Positions 1-7,983 of a DNA stretch of 64,000 nucleotides are shown here, in pieces. Source of the DNA: Shimia marina (lineage in GTDB: Bacteria > Pseudomonadota > Alphaproteobacteria > Rhodobacterales > Rhodobacteraceae); assembly GCF_001458175.1 (NCBI RefSeq), contig NZ_CYPW01000013.1, positions 1-64,000 of the forward strand, read 5' to 3'. Position 1 is the stretch's first letter. Each line of letters begins with the position of its first letter. Both the position numbers and the translations under genes were made by a program. Under the pieces are notes generated by a model. That model had not been told where the DNA came from. It searched no databases and saw only the letters and a program-made list of their open reading frames with translations.

Positions 1-110
1 TCGTCCGAAAATCTGCGTTTCATTGTCCATCCTTTGCTTGGACGGATTACTAACATCTCAATGGCCCGATTTCAGGGGGCTGGGTCAACCAGTACCAGCC
101 CGAAGAATAT

Positions 111-566
111 GTGCTTGTGATCAACAAGGAACGTGACGCCGATCTGATGCGCGTGGCCGATCTGGCGACCGCATCAACCAGCGAAGGTTTGTCAGAACCA
201 GTACTCTGGGGGGATGCCGGAGTGGAAACCACATCGCGCCCGCTCGGTGCGGTGTTGCAAGCGGATGATCAGGATGAACAGTATCTTCTGACACTGAAGC
301 GGAACCTCGACACCGGCGATGTGGATCTCGTGTCTTACCGCAAGGGGGCATACTTCCGCCTGAATGACTTTGTCAGCGAATACAACTTCCCGGACTACGC
401 CTATTCCGAAGAGCAGGAGTTTTACCGCACCTTCCAGAACCTTTTGAAGGTGGATGCAGGCTATCCAGATCTGCAACGGTACCATGCAGATGCGAAGCCT
501 GATTGTATCAGCGGGCGCTGCACTGGCCGGTTTTATATCGGCCAGCGCGACCGCACATGCCTGTGA
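111..566 (+). pseudogene. Hypothetical protein, probably 5'-damaged or frameshifted
   Basis: I do not recognise this gene. The reading frame runs from a stop at 51-53 to 566; the only usable start is a GTG at 111. The translation upstream of that GTG (positions 57-110, ending NQYQPEEY) already looks like ordinary protein, so the true N-terminus probably lay further upstream. That frame is closed at 51, and the first 60 bases read better in frame 1, which suggests a frameshift or an already decayed gene. The protein is acidic, with no membrane segment or signal peptide visible. Its last 27 codons overlap the signal peptide of the next gene, which is unusually long for an overlap, so the C-terminus may also be disturbed. 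The call as a pseudogene is an inference; a sequencing error is equally possible. Confidence 0.35.
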
Positions 567-1326
567 GAGCGGCACAACACCCACGGCATATGTGGAACAG
601 GTCTACCCAACAGCGGAGGTTTTGCCTGAGAACCTGCTGCGCTTTTATATCTATTTCTCTGAACCAATGGCGCGAGAGTGGATATGGAAGTCAGTTGTTC
701 TGCTGGACGCCAGTGGCGCGGTTGTTCCCGGTGCCTTCATCGAGAATAAATTTGATCTCTGGTCGCCAGATGACCGGCGTCTGACAGTGCTTTTTGATCC
801 GGGTCGTGTGAAAACAGGGCTTGTGGCTCACAACACATTGGGCCGGGCTCTGGAGGCTGGCGAGAGTTATACCCTAAGGGTTGATGTGGGTGCGGAGGCA
901 CGCAGTGGCTGCGCTATGAGCCGCGCATACAGCAAGACCTTTGGCGTTGTTGAGGCTGACTTTGCGGTGCCAGACCTGGCCGACTGGCAGATCTTCGCGC
1001 CGTCAGCAGGTTCCAAAGACACCCTGCGCGTGGTCCTTGATGGCCCAACGGACCACCTGTCACTGGCCTACAGAATTCGGGTCAAGGATGCGCAAGGCAA
1101 TCTGGTCCGTGGCGCTCTGCGCTTAGGCGACGAGGAGCGGGAATGGCTATTCACCCCCACAGCACCTTGGGCCGGCACTGCCTATCACCTCGAAGTCAAC
1201 ACAACACTGGAAGACATCGCTGGAAATCGCCTGACCGGATTGTTTGATCGCCCTTTGGTGACGGACGGCTTTAGCGAACCGAGCGGGGCGGTGGAAACGC
1301 TGTCATTCACCCCACGCCCAAACTGA
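484..1326 (+). CDS. Secreted protein with Ig-like (SbsA/CopC-type) domains
   Basis: About 280 residues. I chose the ATG at 484 (MQMRSLIVS...) because it gives a clean Sec signal peptide with probable cleavage after ATAHA near residue 24; a second ATG at 490 is equally possible, and the longer frame from 454 would bury the signal. After the signal come two beta-sandwich-like segments. The first (roughly residues 35-140) has the LRFYIYFSEPM pattern seen in bacterial Ig-like domains that follow the form 'what are the signs of an extreme functional value'. The second (roughly 165-270) ends with LEDIAGNRLTG, typical of Big_5/SbsA-type Ig repeats. Three cysteines remain after the signal (near 26, 140). 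A periplasmic or outer-surface binding or structural role is likely; the ligand is unknown. It is followed 25 bases later by a GST gene in the same direction. Confidence 0.6.
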   Translation: MQMRSLIVSAGAALAGFISASATAHACESGTTPTAYVEQVYPTAEVLPENLLRFYIYFSEPMAREWIWKSVVLLDASGAVVPGAFIENKFDLWSPDDRRLTVLFDPGRVKTGLVAHNTLGRALEAGESYTLRVDVGAEARSGCAMSRAYSKTFGVVEADFAVPDLADWQIFAPSAGSKDTLRVVLDGPTDHLSLAYRIRVKDAQGNLVRGALRLGDEEREWLFTPTAPWAGTAYHLEVNTTLEDIAGNRLTGLFDRPLVTDGFSEPSGAVETLSFTPRPN

Positions 1327-1351
1327 AATTACACACAAAAGGACGACCAAA

Positions 1352-1966
1352 GTGAAACTCTACTACGCCCCCGGAACCTGTGCCCTTGCCCCTCATATTG
1401 CACTGGAATGGATAGGTGCTTCTTATGAGGCAGAACGTGTTGAGTTGGGCTCTGAGGATTATCTGAAGATCAATCCACTTGGCATGGTGTCCGCGCTGAA
1501 AGATGGCGACCACCGGATCATGACACAGGCAGATGCGATCCTGAAATACATTGAGATGTCATTCCCGGATGCAGATCTCGGCGTTGCCAAAGATCCGCTC
1601 AGCCAGTTTGAGCTAGATGAGGCATTGGCCTTTCTGACAGGCGATTTCCACCCGGCCTTCTGGCCCTTTTTCTCAGCTCCCCGATTTACGGTGAGCACGG
1701 AAGACAGCGCGATCAATGATGTGCGCGAGGCGTCCTTTGCCCGCATTGATCGGGTGATGACCCACCTTGAGGCACTTCTGAAGGATGGCACATATGTGGT
1801 CGGCGGCAAGCGCACCATTGCGGATCCCTATGCTTTTGCCATGACCCGCTGGACAGCGCACACCCCCAAACCTTGGCAAGACTACCCTGCTGTGAAACGC
1901 TTTATGGAAACCATGCTGGACGACAAAGGCGTGCAGAACGCGATGAAAGCGCAAGGATTGAGCTAA
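1352..1966 (+). CDS. Beta-class glutathione S-transferase family protein
   Basis: 204 residues, the usual GST length. It starts with GTG at 1352 behind AAGGA at 1339-1343. The N-terminal thioredoxin-like domain (1-80) carries YYAPGTCALAPH at 4-15; Cys10 is in the place of the catalytic cysteine of bacterial beta-class GSTs. The glutathione-binding cis-proline (NPLG, 41-44) and a QADAI segment (59-63, usually ESxAI) follow, then an all-helical C-terminal domain with the N-capping segment TIADPYAF near 150. Known family members conjugate glutathione to electrophiles or act as disulfide reductases in the cytosol. Substrate cannot be told. It is followed after two bases by a hemerythrin gene whose start sits immediately after the stop, so the two are almost certainly co-transcribed. 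Confidence 0.85.
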   Translation: MKLYYAPGTCALAPHIALEWIGASYEAERVELGSEDYLKINPLGMVSALKDGDHRIMTQADAILKYIEMSFPDADLGVAKDPLSQFELDEALAFLTGDFHPAFWPFFSAPRFTVSTEDSAINDVREASFARIDRVMTHLEALLKDGTYVVGGKRTIADPYAFAMTRWTAHTPKPWQDYPAVKRFMETMLDDKGVQNAMKAQGLS

Positions 1967-1968
1967 CC

Positions 1969-2544
1969 ATGACGCCCTATGACTACAACGCCCGTCAATA
2001 CCATGTTGCGACACGTGACATGGTGAGCACGGAACTGTTGCAGGGCATCTTTCCTGCGGATCGTGCCACTTGGGACGACGATCCGCAGTTTCTGGGCTGG
2101 CCTGCCCATCTGCAACGACTGCACGCCGCAATATCAGAGGCCAGCGCGCGGTTGGTTGGTGGATTAGAGGCTGTGCTAGATGAGCCCGAAGGCAGTGTGC
2201 AGGAGGTGATGGGGCTGAGCGGCATGAACAGACTGGGCCTTGATCTGGTCGGTCACGTCCATGCGCATCACAGCTTTGAGGACAGCAATGTGCTGCCGGG
2301 GTTTCTTGACCGATTTCCCCAGCTCGTACAGGCGATAGACCTGCTGGAAAACGATCACAGCTACCTTGATCAAGCGCTGGACCAATCCGAGTTGGTATTC
2401 GCACGCCTCAATGGTGAAGGCACTTCGAAGGTAGCGGTGGCGGAAGCGCTTAAGCAGGCCGAGGCGCTCAAAAAGATATTGCATCGGCACACCTATGATG
2501 AAGAGGATATCCTGATCCCTGCAGTTCTGAGCGCCTATGGCTGA
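1969..2544 (+). CDS. Hemerythrin-like (HHE) domain protein
   Basis: 191 residues. The ATG at 1969 follows the GST stop by two bases; the frame is open further upstream but that part overlaps the GST gene and is not needed. Candidate di-iron ligands of the hemerythrin four-helix bundle are visible: His47 and His52, the HVHAHHSFED cluster (96-105), ENDHSYLD (127-134) and LHRHTYDEEDILIP (161-174). The spacing H-H...E and H-xxx-D/E matches the HHE cation-binding family. Such proteins bind oxygen, nitric oxide or iron, or repair iron-sulfur clusters. In a row with a GST and a small SnoaL-like protein, a role in redox or nitrosative stress is plausible but only inferred. Its last 8 bases overlap the next gene. 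Confidence 0.8.
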   Translation: MTPYDYNARQYHVATRDMVSTELLQGIFPADRATWDDDPQFLGWPAHLQRLHAAISEASARLVGGLEAVLDEPEGSVQEVMGLSGMNRLGLDLVGHVHAHHSFEDSNVLPGFLDRFPQLVQAIDLLENDHSYLDQALDQSELVFARLNGEGTSKVAVAEALKQAEALKKILHRHTYDEEDILIPAVLSAYG

Positions 2545-2983
2545 CACACCCGAAGATATCCCACACCTCTTTGCCAAGGCCTGGAATGCACGAGACGCCC
2601 ACGCGCTTGCCTCCCTCTTTGTTGAGGATGCAGATTTTGTGAATGTGGTTGGGCTTTGGTGGCACAACCGAGATGACATCGCGCGTGCGCATCACTATGG
2701 GCTCACAACCTTTTTCCAAAGCTCCGAGATTTCACCGCGACGCATCAAGGTGCGGCAGGTCAGTGATGATATCGCCATCATCCACACGCGCTGGCGACTG
2801 CAGGGCCAGCTTGGCAAAGAAGGCGAACAACTCAACACGCGTTTTGCGATTATGGTGTTTGTCGCAGAGCGACAGCGCTCTGGTTGGGCTGTTTTGGCTG
2901 CGCAAAACACCGATATTGTCCCAGGCGCGGAAACCAACACGATCAGCGACGGAACGATGCGAGCCGCAGATTATCGAAAATGA
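2537..2983 (+). CDS. SgcJ/EcaC-type SnoaL-like (NTF2-fold) protein
   Basis: 148 residues. It begins inside the end of the hemerythrin gene (8-base overlap), so the two are translationally linked. The start IPHLFAKAWNARDAHALASLFVEDADFVN is the classical opening of the SgcJ/EcaC and DUF4440 branch of the NTF2 fold: helix, then Ala-Leu-Phe-x-Glu-Asp-Ala-Asp-Phe-Val-Asn. The WWHNRDDIARAH segment near 43-54 also fits. The rest is a beta-sheet cone ending in AAQNTDIVPG. Family members include enediyne-biosynthesis oxidoreductases and many small proteins of unknown role; the conical cavity binds a small hydrophobic ligand. No specific reaction can be assigned. This protein is not closely similar to the four SnoaL-like proteins found at 23-35 kb. 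Confidence 0.75.
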   Translation: MADTPEDIPHLFAKAWNARDAHALASLFVEDADFVNVVGLWWHNRDDIARAHHYGLTTFFQSSEISPRRIKVRQVSDDIAIIHTRWRLQGQLGKEGEQLNTRFAIMVFVAERQRSGWAVLAAQNTDIVPGAETNTISDGTMRAADYRK

Positions 2984-3114
2984 GACGGCCTTGGACAGGG
3001 CTTGCTCAATCGCACCTGATAATGATTGTTGAGTGCCGGCAAGTTGCCAAACTGCGATTCAAAATCATTTCACTGCGCCCCTACAGATTAGCCAGCTTAT
3101 CAAGGTGCATGAGC

Positions 3115-3393
3115 CTAAGTGCACCAGCTCTTGGCTGAACGCCTATGTAAAACCACAAGTTCTTCAGCGGTTTTTGATCGCAAGAAATTTGTTTCGAAGA
3201 CAACCATACCACGGCTGACAAACTGATCCTTGTGCACATTTGCTTTGGCTTCCGTAACAAATGGATGTTCGGAGACCAGGCAGTCTTGCACCCTCTTGGA
3301 AACGATGTAGCCCTGCAGATCCATATCGATCGTCTGAAATTGCAGCGTTTGGCCAGTTTGACTGGTGAATGTAAAATTTGCTGGGATGGCCAT
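3115..3393 (-). CDS. Small hypothetical protein (uncertain)
   Basis: 92 residues, not recognised. It is the only frame in the 580-base stretch between 2983 and 3564 whose translation looks protein-like: MAIPANFTFTSQTGQ, then alternating polar and hydrophobic residues suggesting beta strands, with a basic end (LHRRSAKSW). The ribosome-binding site is poor: the nearest purine-rich run (AAGAAGA) is about 17 bases before the ATG. A longer overlapping frame on the same strand (3081-3524) has an unlikely composition rich in Arg, Ser, Trp and Cys and was not accepted. No neighbour links it to a function. Apart from this frame I see no convincing gene, repeat or RNA in 2984-3563. Confidence 0.35.
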   Translation of the reverse strand: MAIPANFTFTSQTGQTLQFQTIDMDLQGYIVSKRVQDCLVSEHPFVTEAKANVHKDQFVSRGMVVFETNFLRSKTAEELVVLHRRSAKSWCT

Positions 3394-3563
3394 GCCAAAC
3401 TCACAAAGTCTTCTTGCACTGACCTGCCCCCCGAAACCTCCCGCACTTTAATGTAGAGTTTGCTCAACCTTTTGAAGGAGTAAACGAATGCGGAAGACCG
3501 CCCTTCAATCGATTTATGCGACAAAGCGCCCGGGAGCAGTTAGCGCCCCCGGAAGTGTTTGGC

Positions 3564-4916
3564 TTAGAGACCTGCAGCGACTTCGGTGATGGCGTCGCGC
3601 AGGGTGCTTTCGATTTGATCAATCATGGGGGCATCCATGATCAGGGTCGGAGACAGGATCAGGACATTGCCAAGAGGACGGGCAATCAGGCCGCGTTTCT
3701 GGCAGGCGCGAGCGACTTTGAGACCAACTTGGGCCTCTGCTGGGTGGCTTGCTTTGGTCGCGCGATCCTTAACAAATTCGATCCCCATCATGAAGTGGCT
3801 GCCGCGCACTTCGCCAACCAGTTCGATATCCATCAAACCTCGCAGGTTGTTCTCGAACTGCTTACCAGTTGTCTGCACTCGTTCAGGAATGCCTTCACGT
3901 TCCATGATGTCGATATTAGTCAGACCTGCGGCGGCAGCGGCTGGGTGACCGGAATAGGTCATCCCATGCAGGAACATTCCATCAGGGCCTGAGATCACCT
4001 CGTGAATATCATCGGACACAATGGTTGCAGACAGCGGTTGATAGCCAGATGTCAGGCCTTTGGCAGTGGTGATAATGTCTGGCACCATTCCAAAGACATC
4101 TTCTGAGGCAAAGAAGTGACCAAGACGGCCAAAGGCCGTTACCACCTCATCGGCCACATATTTGATGTCATTGGCCTGGCAGATCTCCCATGCGCGTTTG
4201 TGGTAGCCCGCTGGCGCGGTTACAACTCCACCTGCACCTTGAATCGGTTCAGCGATGAACGCGCAGATGTTTTCCGCGCCGATGCGCTCAATGCTTTGTT
4301 TCAGATCGTCAATGAGGGCGTCGAGAAATTCGACTTCGGTCATCTCCCCGCCTTCGCGCCAGTGATGTGGTGAACGCAGGTGGTGCACCAGTTCGCTGGC
4401 AGCGTGCCAACCTTCAGAATAGCCCGGAGTCGTCATTGCCATCGCAAGGTGCGTGGAGCCGTGATAGGCACCATGCCGGGACAGAACCAGCTTCTTGTTC
4501 GGCTTGCCTTTGCGAATGTTGTAATGGTGCAGCATACGAATGGCACTGTCATTCGCGACCGAGCCGGAGTTGCCAAAATAAACGGCATTCAGATGCCCAG
4601 GTGCGAGTTGGGCGATTTTCTCGGCCAGAGCGGCAGCCGCTGGGTGTGTGAAGTTGTAGAAGGTCGAGTAGAAATCGAGCGTCTGAAGTTGGTTGGAAAT
4701 CGCGGAAACCATTTCCTCATTGCCGTGACCGATATTCACGCACCAAAGCCCACCGATCCCGTCAATCAGCTCGTTGCCTTCACTGTCGTAGACATAAGCT
4801 CCCTTGGCTCGGGAAATCACAGTGCGGGCGCCTTGTTGTTTCAGCGCGTTCAAGTCAGCAAAGGACTGAATCAAATGCGCGTCCTGTGCAAGAATGTCGT
4901 TTGTATCTTTGGCCAT
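3564..4916 (-). CDS. Class III PLP-dependent aminotransferase (polyamine/omega-amine type)
   Basis: 450 residues from the ATG at 4914-4916; the frame is open upstream to 4988 but that part has no homology character and overlaps the promoter. Fold-type I, class III features: DGIGGLWCVNIGHG (52-65), NSGSVAND (116-123), YHGST (151-155), AEPIQGAGG (222-230), DEVVTAFGR with the PLP-binding Asp (256-264), and the Schiff-base lysine K286 in TTAKGLTSGYQPL. The family transfers amino groups from omega-amines such as putrescine, cadaverine, taurine or beta-alanine to pyruvate or 2-oxoglutarate. With an acetylpolyamine amidohydrolase, PotABCD-like importer and an aldehyde dehydrogenase nearby, a putrescine:pyruvate role (SpuC-like) is the best inference. 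It is divergent from a LuxR-type gene, and the palindromes at 5041-5064 lie between them. Confidence 0.85.
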   Translation of the reverse strand: MAKDTNDILAQDAHLIQSFADLNALKQQGARTVISRAKGAYVYDSEGNELIDGIGGLWCVNIGHGNEEMVSAISNQLQTLDFYSTFYNFTHPAAAALAEKIAQLAPGHLNAVYFGNSGSVANDSAIRMLHHYNIRKGKPNKKLVLSRHGAYHGSTHLAMAMTTPGYSEGWHAASELVHHLRSPHHWREGGEMTEVEFLDALIDDLKQSIERIGAENICAFIAEPIQGAGGVVTAPAGYHKRAWEICQANDIKYVADEVVTAFGRLGHFFASEDVFGMVPDIITTAKGLTSGYQPLSATIVSDDIHEVISGPDGMFLHGMTYSGHPAAAAAGLTNIDIMEREGIPERVQTTGKQFENNLRGLMDIELVGEVRGSHFMMGIEFVKDRATKASHPAEAQVGLKVARACQKRGLIARPLGNVLILSPTLIMDAPMIDQIESTLRDAITEVAAGL

Positions 4917-5040
4917 AGTAAACCCCTTTGTTTTCTTGGTGCAATTCCGACAGGGAGGCGCACCGTGCATCGTAGCAGGCACTGGCACCCATATCGTATA
5001 CCACTCATTTTCACAATTTATGTTACTTTCCTGATTTTGA

Positions 5041-5064
5041 GGGGTATATACCCCCAGAGGGGTA
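5041..5064. promoter_or_regulatory. Palindromic operator: three alternating GGGGTA/TACCCC half-sites
   Basis: A perfect 14-base palindrome, GGGGTATATACCCC, occupies 5041-5054. It is followed by a second GGGGTA at 5059-5064, so that TACCCC at 5049-5054 and this GGGGTA form another inverted repeat with a 4-base spacer. The last half-site ends 4 bases before the ATG of the LuxR-type gene. The position suits autorepression of that gene and control of the divergent aminotransferase. A looser ACCCATAT...GTATACC arrangement lies at 4987-5002. Assignment to the LuxR-type protein is inference from proximity. Confidence 0.55.
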
Positions 5065-5068
5065 CACT

Positions 5069-5863
5069 ATGACTTTGTCTGTTTACGCATCAGATGCCTT
5101 GGCTGCTGCAATTCTTGCAGTTGGGACAGATAAATTCAGCGAAGCATTGCATCGCTGGATGGGGGCGGCATGTGTCTTCGATAATATCGCGATCATCGCG
5201 TTTTTCCAAAGCTGCGGGCCACAGGTCTTGATGACACATGCTAGAGACAGCCGCGTTTTTGAACGCATCGACAGCCACTATGTCAAAGGTGCCTATATGC
5301 TAGATCCATTCTATGGGCTGCACCAAAAACAGGCGGCAGATGGCGTTCACAGGCTCACCGAAGTTGCCCCTGACCAGTTCCAGCGGAACGAATATTTCAA
5401 ATCATACTACGCCAATACCACCTTGATTGATGAACTCGCTTTCTTTTCCAGACTGTCGTCTTCGAGCTCGATCACAGTTTGCATCGGTCGAGATGCCACG
5501 ACCGGTTCGCGATTTTCACCAAAAGACTACATGACTGCCCAGAACATTGCTCCTGTAGTGAATGCTTTGGTCAAGGCAAATTGGTCTGGTCTCACCTCCG
5601 AAACGCAAAGTGAACCAGAAGACATCGTTGAACACCTGCGCCAAAGACTGTCAGTCGATCAAAGCATCAATCTAAGTCCACGACAGGCTCAGGTAGCGCT
5701 ATTGATTTTGCAGGGTCATTCCTCGATTTCAATTGGTCTGACGCTGGGTATCAGCCCCCAGACGGTGAAGGTTCTGCGCAAACAATTGTATCGTAAGTGT
5801 CAGATCTCTTCACAGGGAGAGCTCTATTACCTCGTCGCACCCTATTTGTCTGAAGCCGGGTAA
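5069..5863 (+). CDS. LuxR-family transcriptional regulator
   Basis: 264 residues. The C-terminus (about 200-258) is a LuxR/GerE helix-turn-helix: LSPRQAQVALLILQGHSS, then LGISPQTVKVLRKQLYRKCQ, with the expected spacing although the usual SxxEIAxxL is replaced by SISIGLTLG. The N-terminal part (1-190) has a GAYMLDPFY motif near 74-82, but not the full set of tryptophans and aspartates that mark acyl-homoserine-lactone binding domains, so a quorum-sensing role is not supported. It more likely senses a metabolite. The gene sits between the aminotransferase (divergent) and the flavin monooxygenase operon (same strand, 321 bases downstream) and probably controls one or both. The start lies directly behind the palindromes at 5041-5064, and the only weak ribosome-binding match (GAGGGG) is part of them. 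Confidence 0.8.
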   Translation: MTLSVYASDALAAAILAVGTDKFSEALHRWMGAACVFDNIAIIAFFQSCGPQVLMTHARDSRVFERIDSHYVKGAYMLDPFYGLHQKQAADGVHRLTEVAPDQFQRNEYFKSYYANTTLIDELAFFSRLSSSSSITVCIGRDATTGSRFSPKDYMTAQNIAPVVNALVKANWSGLTSETQSEPEDIVEHLRQRLSVDQSINLSPRQAQVALLILQGHSSISIGLTLGISPQTVKVLRKQLYRKCQISSQGELYYLVAPYLSEAG

Positions 5864-6184
5864 ATATCTGGGTCGCAACCAGAAATCCAATCTGGTTAGT
5901 CGCAGCCTAATTAGACGTAAGTTAGACAGTAATTTTACTCATTCCGAACTTGTGAAACCTTAGCTGCGAAACGTGCAAAGCGTGCTGTTGCGGCACCGAA
6001 AGCGTCAATTCGAACGGGGGGATACCTCGGGGCCGGTCACCGAAAGGATTGTGCGCCAAAGTCCGAGCTGTGGACCCTCAAGATGATTGCCTGATTGCGA
6101 CCTCGTGGCCCCAAGCAGCACAAAACACATCAAAGCTTTGACCCAATGAGGTCAACGCAAGACGCAGACATAGGAAAGCGACAC
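5864..6184. other. Intergenic region between LuxR-type gene and flavin monooxygenase
   Basis: 321 bases without a gene. A 7-bp stem (AACCAGA 5877-5883, TCTGGTT 5891-5897, 7-base loop) starts 13 bases after the LuxR stop but has no T-run, so it is at best a weak or Rho-assisted terminator. A GGGGGATACC run at 6017-6026 resembles the half-sites of the operator at 5041 only loosely. A purine-rich AGGAAAG at 6172-6178 precedes the downstream start. I see no clear -35/-10 pair. Confidence 0.4.
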
Positions 6185-7462
6185 ATGGCCATCGAGAAAA
6201 CGGATACGCTGGTTGTTGGTGGTGGACAGGCGGGTATCGCGCTCAGCGAGCACCTTGGCGACAACAATGTGCCACATATCATTCTGGAGAAGAACCGCAC
6301 CGCCGAAGCATGGCGGACGGGGCGATGGGATGCGCTGGTTGCGAATGGTCCTTGCTGGCATGACCGTTTTCCCAGCCTTGAATTCGAAGGCGATGATCCA
6401 GATGCATTTGTGCCAAAGGAACGCGTAGCTGATTATCTGGTAGAATATGCCGAGATGATCCAAGCTCCGATCCGCGAGGGTGTGGAAGCGCTGAAGGCTG
6501 AACGTCTTCCGGGCAAAGGTGGTTTTAAGGTGGAAACATCCGCTGGTGAAATTCACGCCAAACGTATCGTTGCGGCTACTGGCGCATTTCAGCATCCGGT
6601 TATCCCACCAATTGTACCTGAAACAGCGGGCGTCACTCAACTTCACTCGTTCTATTACAAGAACCCAGAGCAATTGCCTGAAGGTGCTGTTATGGTTGTC
6701 GGCGCCGGGTCTTCTGGGGCGCAGATCGCTGATGAGCTGAACCGTGCGGGCCGCAAGGTCTTCCTCTCTGTTGGACCACATGACCGTCCTCCACGCCGCT
6801 ACCGTAGCCGTGATAACGTCTGGTGGCTTGGCGTTCTGGGGCTCTGGGACATGGCTGCTCAGAAGCCGGGCACAGAGCATGTGACCATCTCGGTCAGCGG
6901 TGCGCATGGCGGCCACACGATGGATTTCCGTCGTCTGGGCAATGAGGGTGTGACCCTTACAGGCATGACCCAGAGCTTTGAGAACGGCGTGCTGAGCTTT
7001 GCTGATGATCTGCAGAATAATGTTGCAGCCGGGGATGCTAACTATCTTGATATGTTGGATATGGCGGATGCTTATGTGGAAGGTATGGGACTGGATCTGC
7101 CAGAAGAACCAGAAGCGCGCGAAGCTTTTGCCGATCCGTACTGTCTGACAAACCCGCTGACTTCGGTCGATTTTGCCAAAGAGAGCATAGCCACCATTAT
7201 CTGGGCCACTGGGTTCCGTCAGGACTTCAGCTGGATCAAAGCGGATGCCTTCGACGGTAATGGCGTCCCTATCCACACGCGCGGGGTTTCGAATGAACCC
7301 GACATCTACTTCCTTGGTCTGCCATGGCAGTCACGTCGCGGCTCTACCTTCATTTGGGGGGTATGGCATGACGCGAAGTATGTCGCCGATCAGATCGCGA
7401 TTCAGCGTGCATACGCAGACTATGAAGGCGAGGCAGCCATCATCGCACCGGCAGCAGAATAA
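6185..7462 (+). CDS. Flavin-containing monooxygenase-type NAD(P)/FAD oxidoreductase
   Basis: 425 residues from ATG 6185, preceded by AGGAAAG; the longer frame from 6095 has no such site. Two Rossmann motifs are present: FAD-binding GGGQAG at 12-17 and NADPH-binding GAGSSG at 173-178. Between them comes LHSFYYKNP around 153-161, in the place of the FMO/Baeyer-Villiger fingerprint, and the second ATG motif is IIWATGFRQDFSW near 343-355. This is the CzcO/YUCCA-like group of soluble class B monooxygenases, which hydroxylate N or S atoms or oxidatively decarboxylate side chains. It leads a run of RidA, DUF1028 and aldehyde dehydrogenase genes. One inference is that it oxidises an amine to an imine or hydroxylamine that RidA and the dehydrogenase finish. 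Substrate is unknown. Confidence 0.8.
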   Translation: MAIEKTDTLVVGGGQAGIALSEHLGDNNVPHIILEKNRTAEAWRTGRWDALVANGPCWHDRFPSLEFEGDDPDAFVPKERVADYLVEYAEMIQAPIREGVEALKAERLPGKGGFKVETSAGEIHAKRIVAATGAFQHPVIPPIVPETAGVTQLHSFYYKNPEQLPEGAVMVVGAGSSGAQIADELNRAGRKVFLSVGPHDRPPRRYRSRDNVWWLGVLGLWDMAAQKPGTEHVTISVSGAHGGHTMDFRRLGNEGVTLTGMTQSFENGVLSFADDLQNNVAAGDANYLDMLDMADAYVEGMGLDLPEEPEAREAFADPYCLTNPLTSVDFAKESIATIIWATGFRQDFSWIKADAFDGNGVPIHTRGVSNEPDIYFLGLPWQSRRGSTFIWGVWHDAKYVADQIAIQRAYADYEGEAAIIAPAAE

Positions 7463-7477
7463 ACACAGGACTTCGAA

Positions 7478-7894
7478 ATGGCGCACACACGCATTCGCAA
7501 ATTCAATACTGCAGAGACTTATCCGGAACAGAATCTAGACAACGACCTGTGTCAGGCTGTTGTTACTCAAGGGGGGAAAACTGTTTACTTGCGCGGTCAG
7601 TGCCCACAAAATCTAGATGATGCGGTTAACATCGACAGCCATGATCCTGTCGAACAAACCCATAAGGTGATGCAGAATATTAAGCAGCTGATCGAAGAAT
7701 GCGGCGGCTCGATGGAGCATCTGGTCAAAGTTGTCGTCTACATCACCGATGTTCGCCACCGGGAAGCGGTTTATCGCACGATGGGTGAATATATCAAAGA
7801 CGTGCATCCAGTGTCCACAGGGTTGGTGGTTCAAGCCCTCGCTCGCCCGGACTGGTTGGTCGAAATCGACGGCACCGCTGTCATTCCAGATTGA
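7478..7894 (+). CDS. RidA/YjgF/UK114 family protein
   Basis: 138 residues, 15 bases after the flavin monooxygenase stop. RidA features: the N-terminal KFNTAETY, the strand with VVTQGGKTVYLRGQCPQ near 24-40, the helix HDPVEQTHKVMQNIKQLIEECGGS with the pattern that ends 'EHLVKVVVYITDVRH', and the C-terminal ALARPDWLVEIDGTAVIP containing the Arg that in the family contacts the substrate carboxylate. RidA proteins are trimers that hydrolyse reactive enamines and imines made by PLP enzymes or flavin amine oxidases. Here it lies directly behind a flavoenzyme and in the same region as an aminotransferase, so removal of an imine made during amine oxidation is the natural reading. The N-terminus is longer than in E. 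coli RidA and suits the Rid4-7-like subfamilies. Confidence 0.85.
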   Translation: MAHTRIRKFNTAETYPEQNLDNDLCQAVVTQGGKTVYLRGQCPQNLDDAVNIDSHDPVEQTHKVMQNIKQLIEECGGSMEHLVKVVVYITDVRHREAVYRTMGEYIKDVHPVSTGLVVQALARPDWLVEIDGTAVIPD

Positions 7895-7983
7895 TCCTTC
7901 TCTGATCAATCGAACATACCGGATAGCGCCTCTACTTCTCCCCAAGAGGTGCGGTCCGGTAACTGTGTTTTTAGGAGAGCATA

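Noticed and set aside
3081-3524. 147-residue minus-strand frame
   Set aside because: Composition is unlike a protein (many Arg, Ser, Trp, Cys) and it overlaps a better small frame at 3115-3393.
4917-4988. Longer N-terminus of the class III aminotransferase
   Set aside because: The extension (MPVPATMHGAPP...) has no family similarity and lies in the divergent promoter; the ATG at 4916 gives the usual length.
5069-5863. Quorum-sensing LuxR with a luxI partner
   Set aside because: No acyl-homoserine-lactone synthase is in the window and the N-terminal domain lacks the full AHL-binding set.
5877-5897. Intrinsic terminator after the LuxR-type gene
   Set aside because: The 7-bp stem is AT/GC mixed with no T-run following, so termination is not supported.
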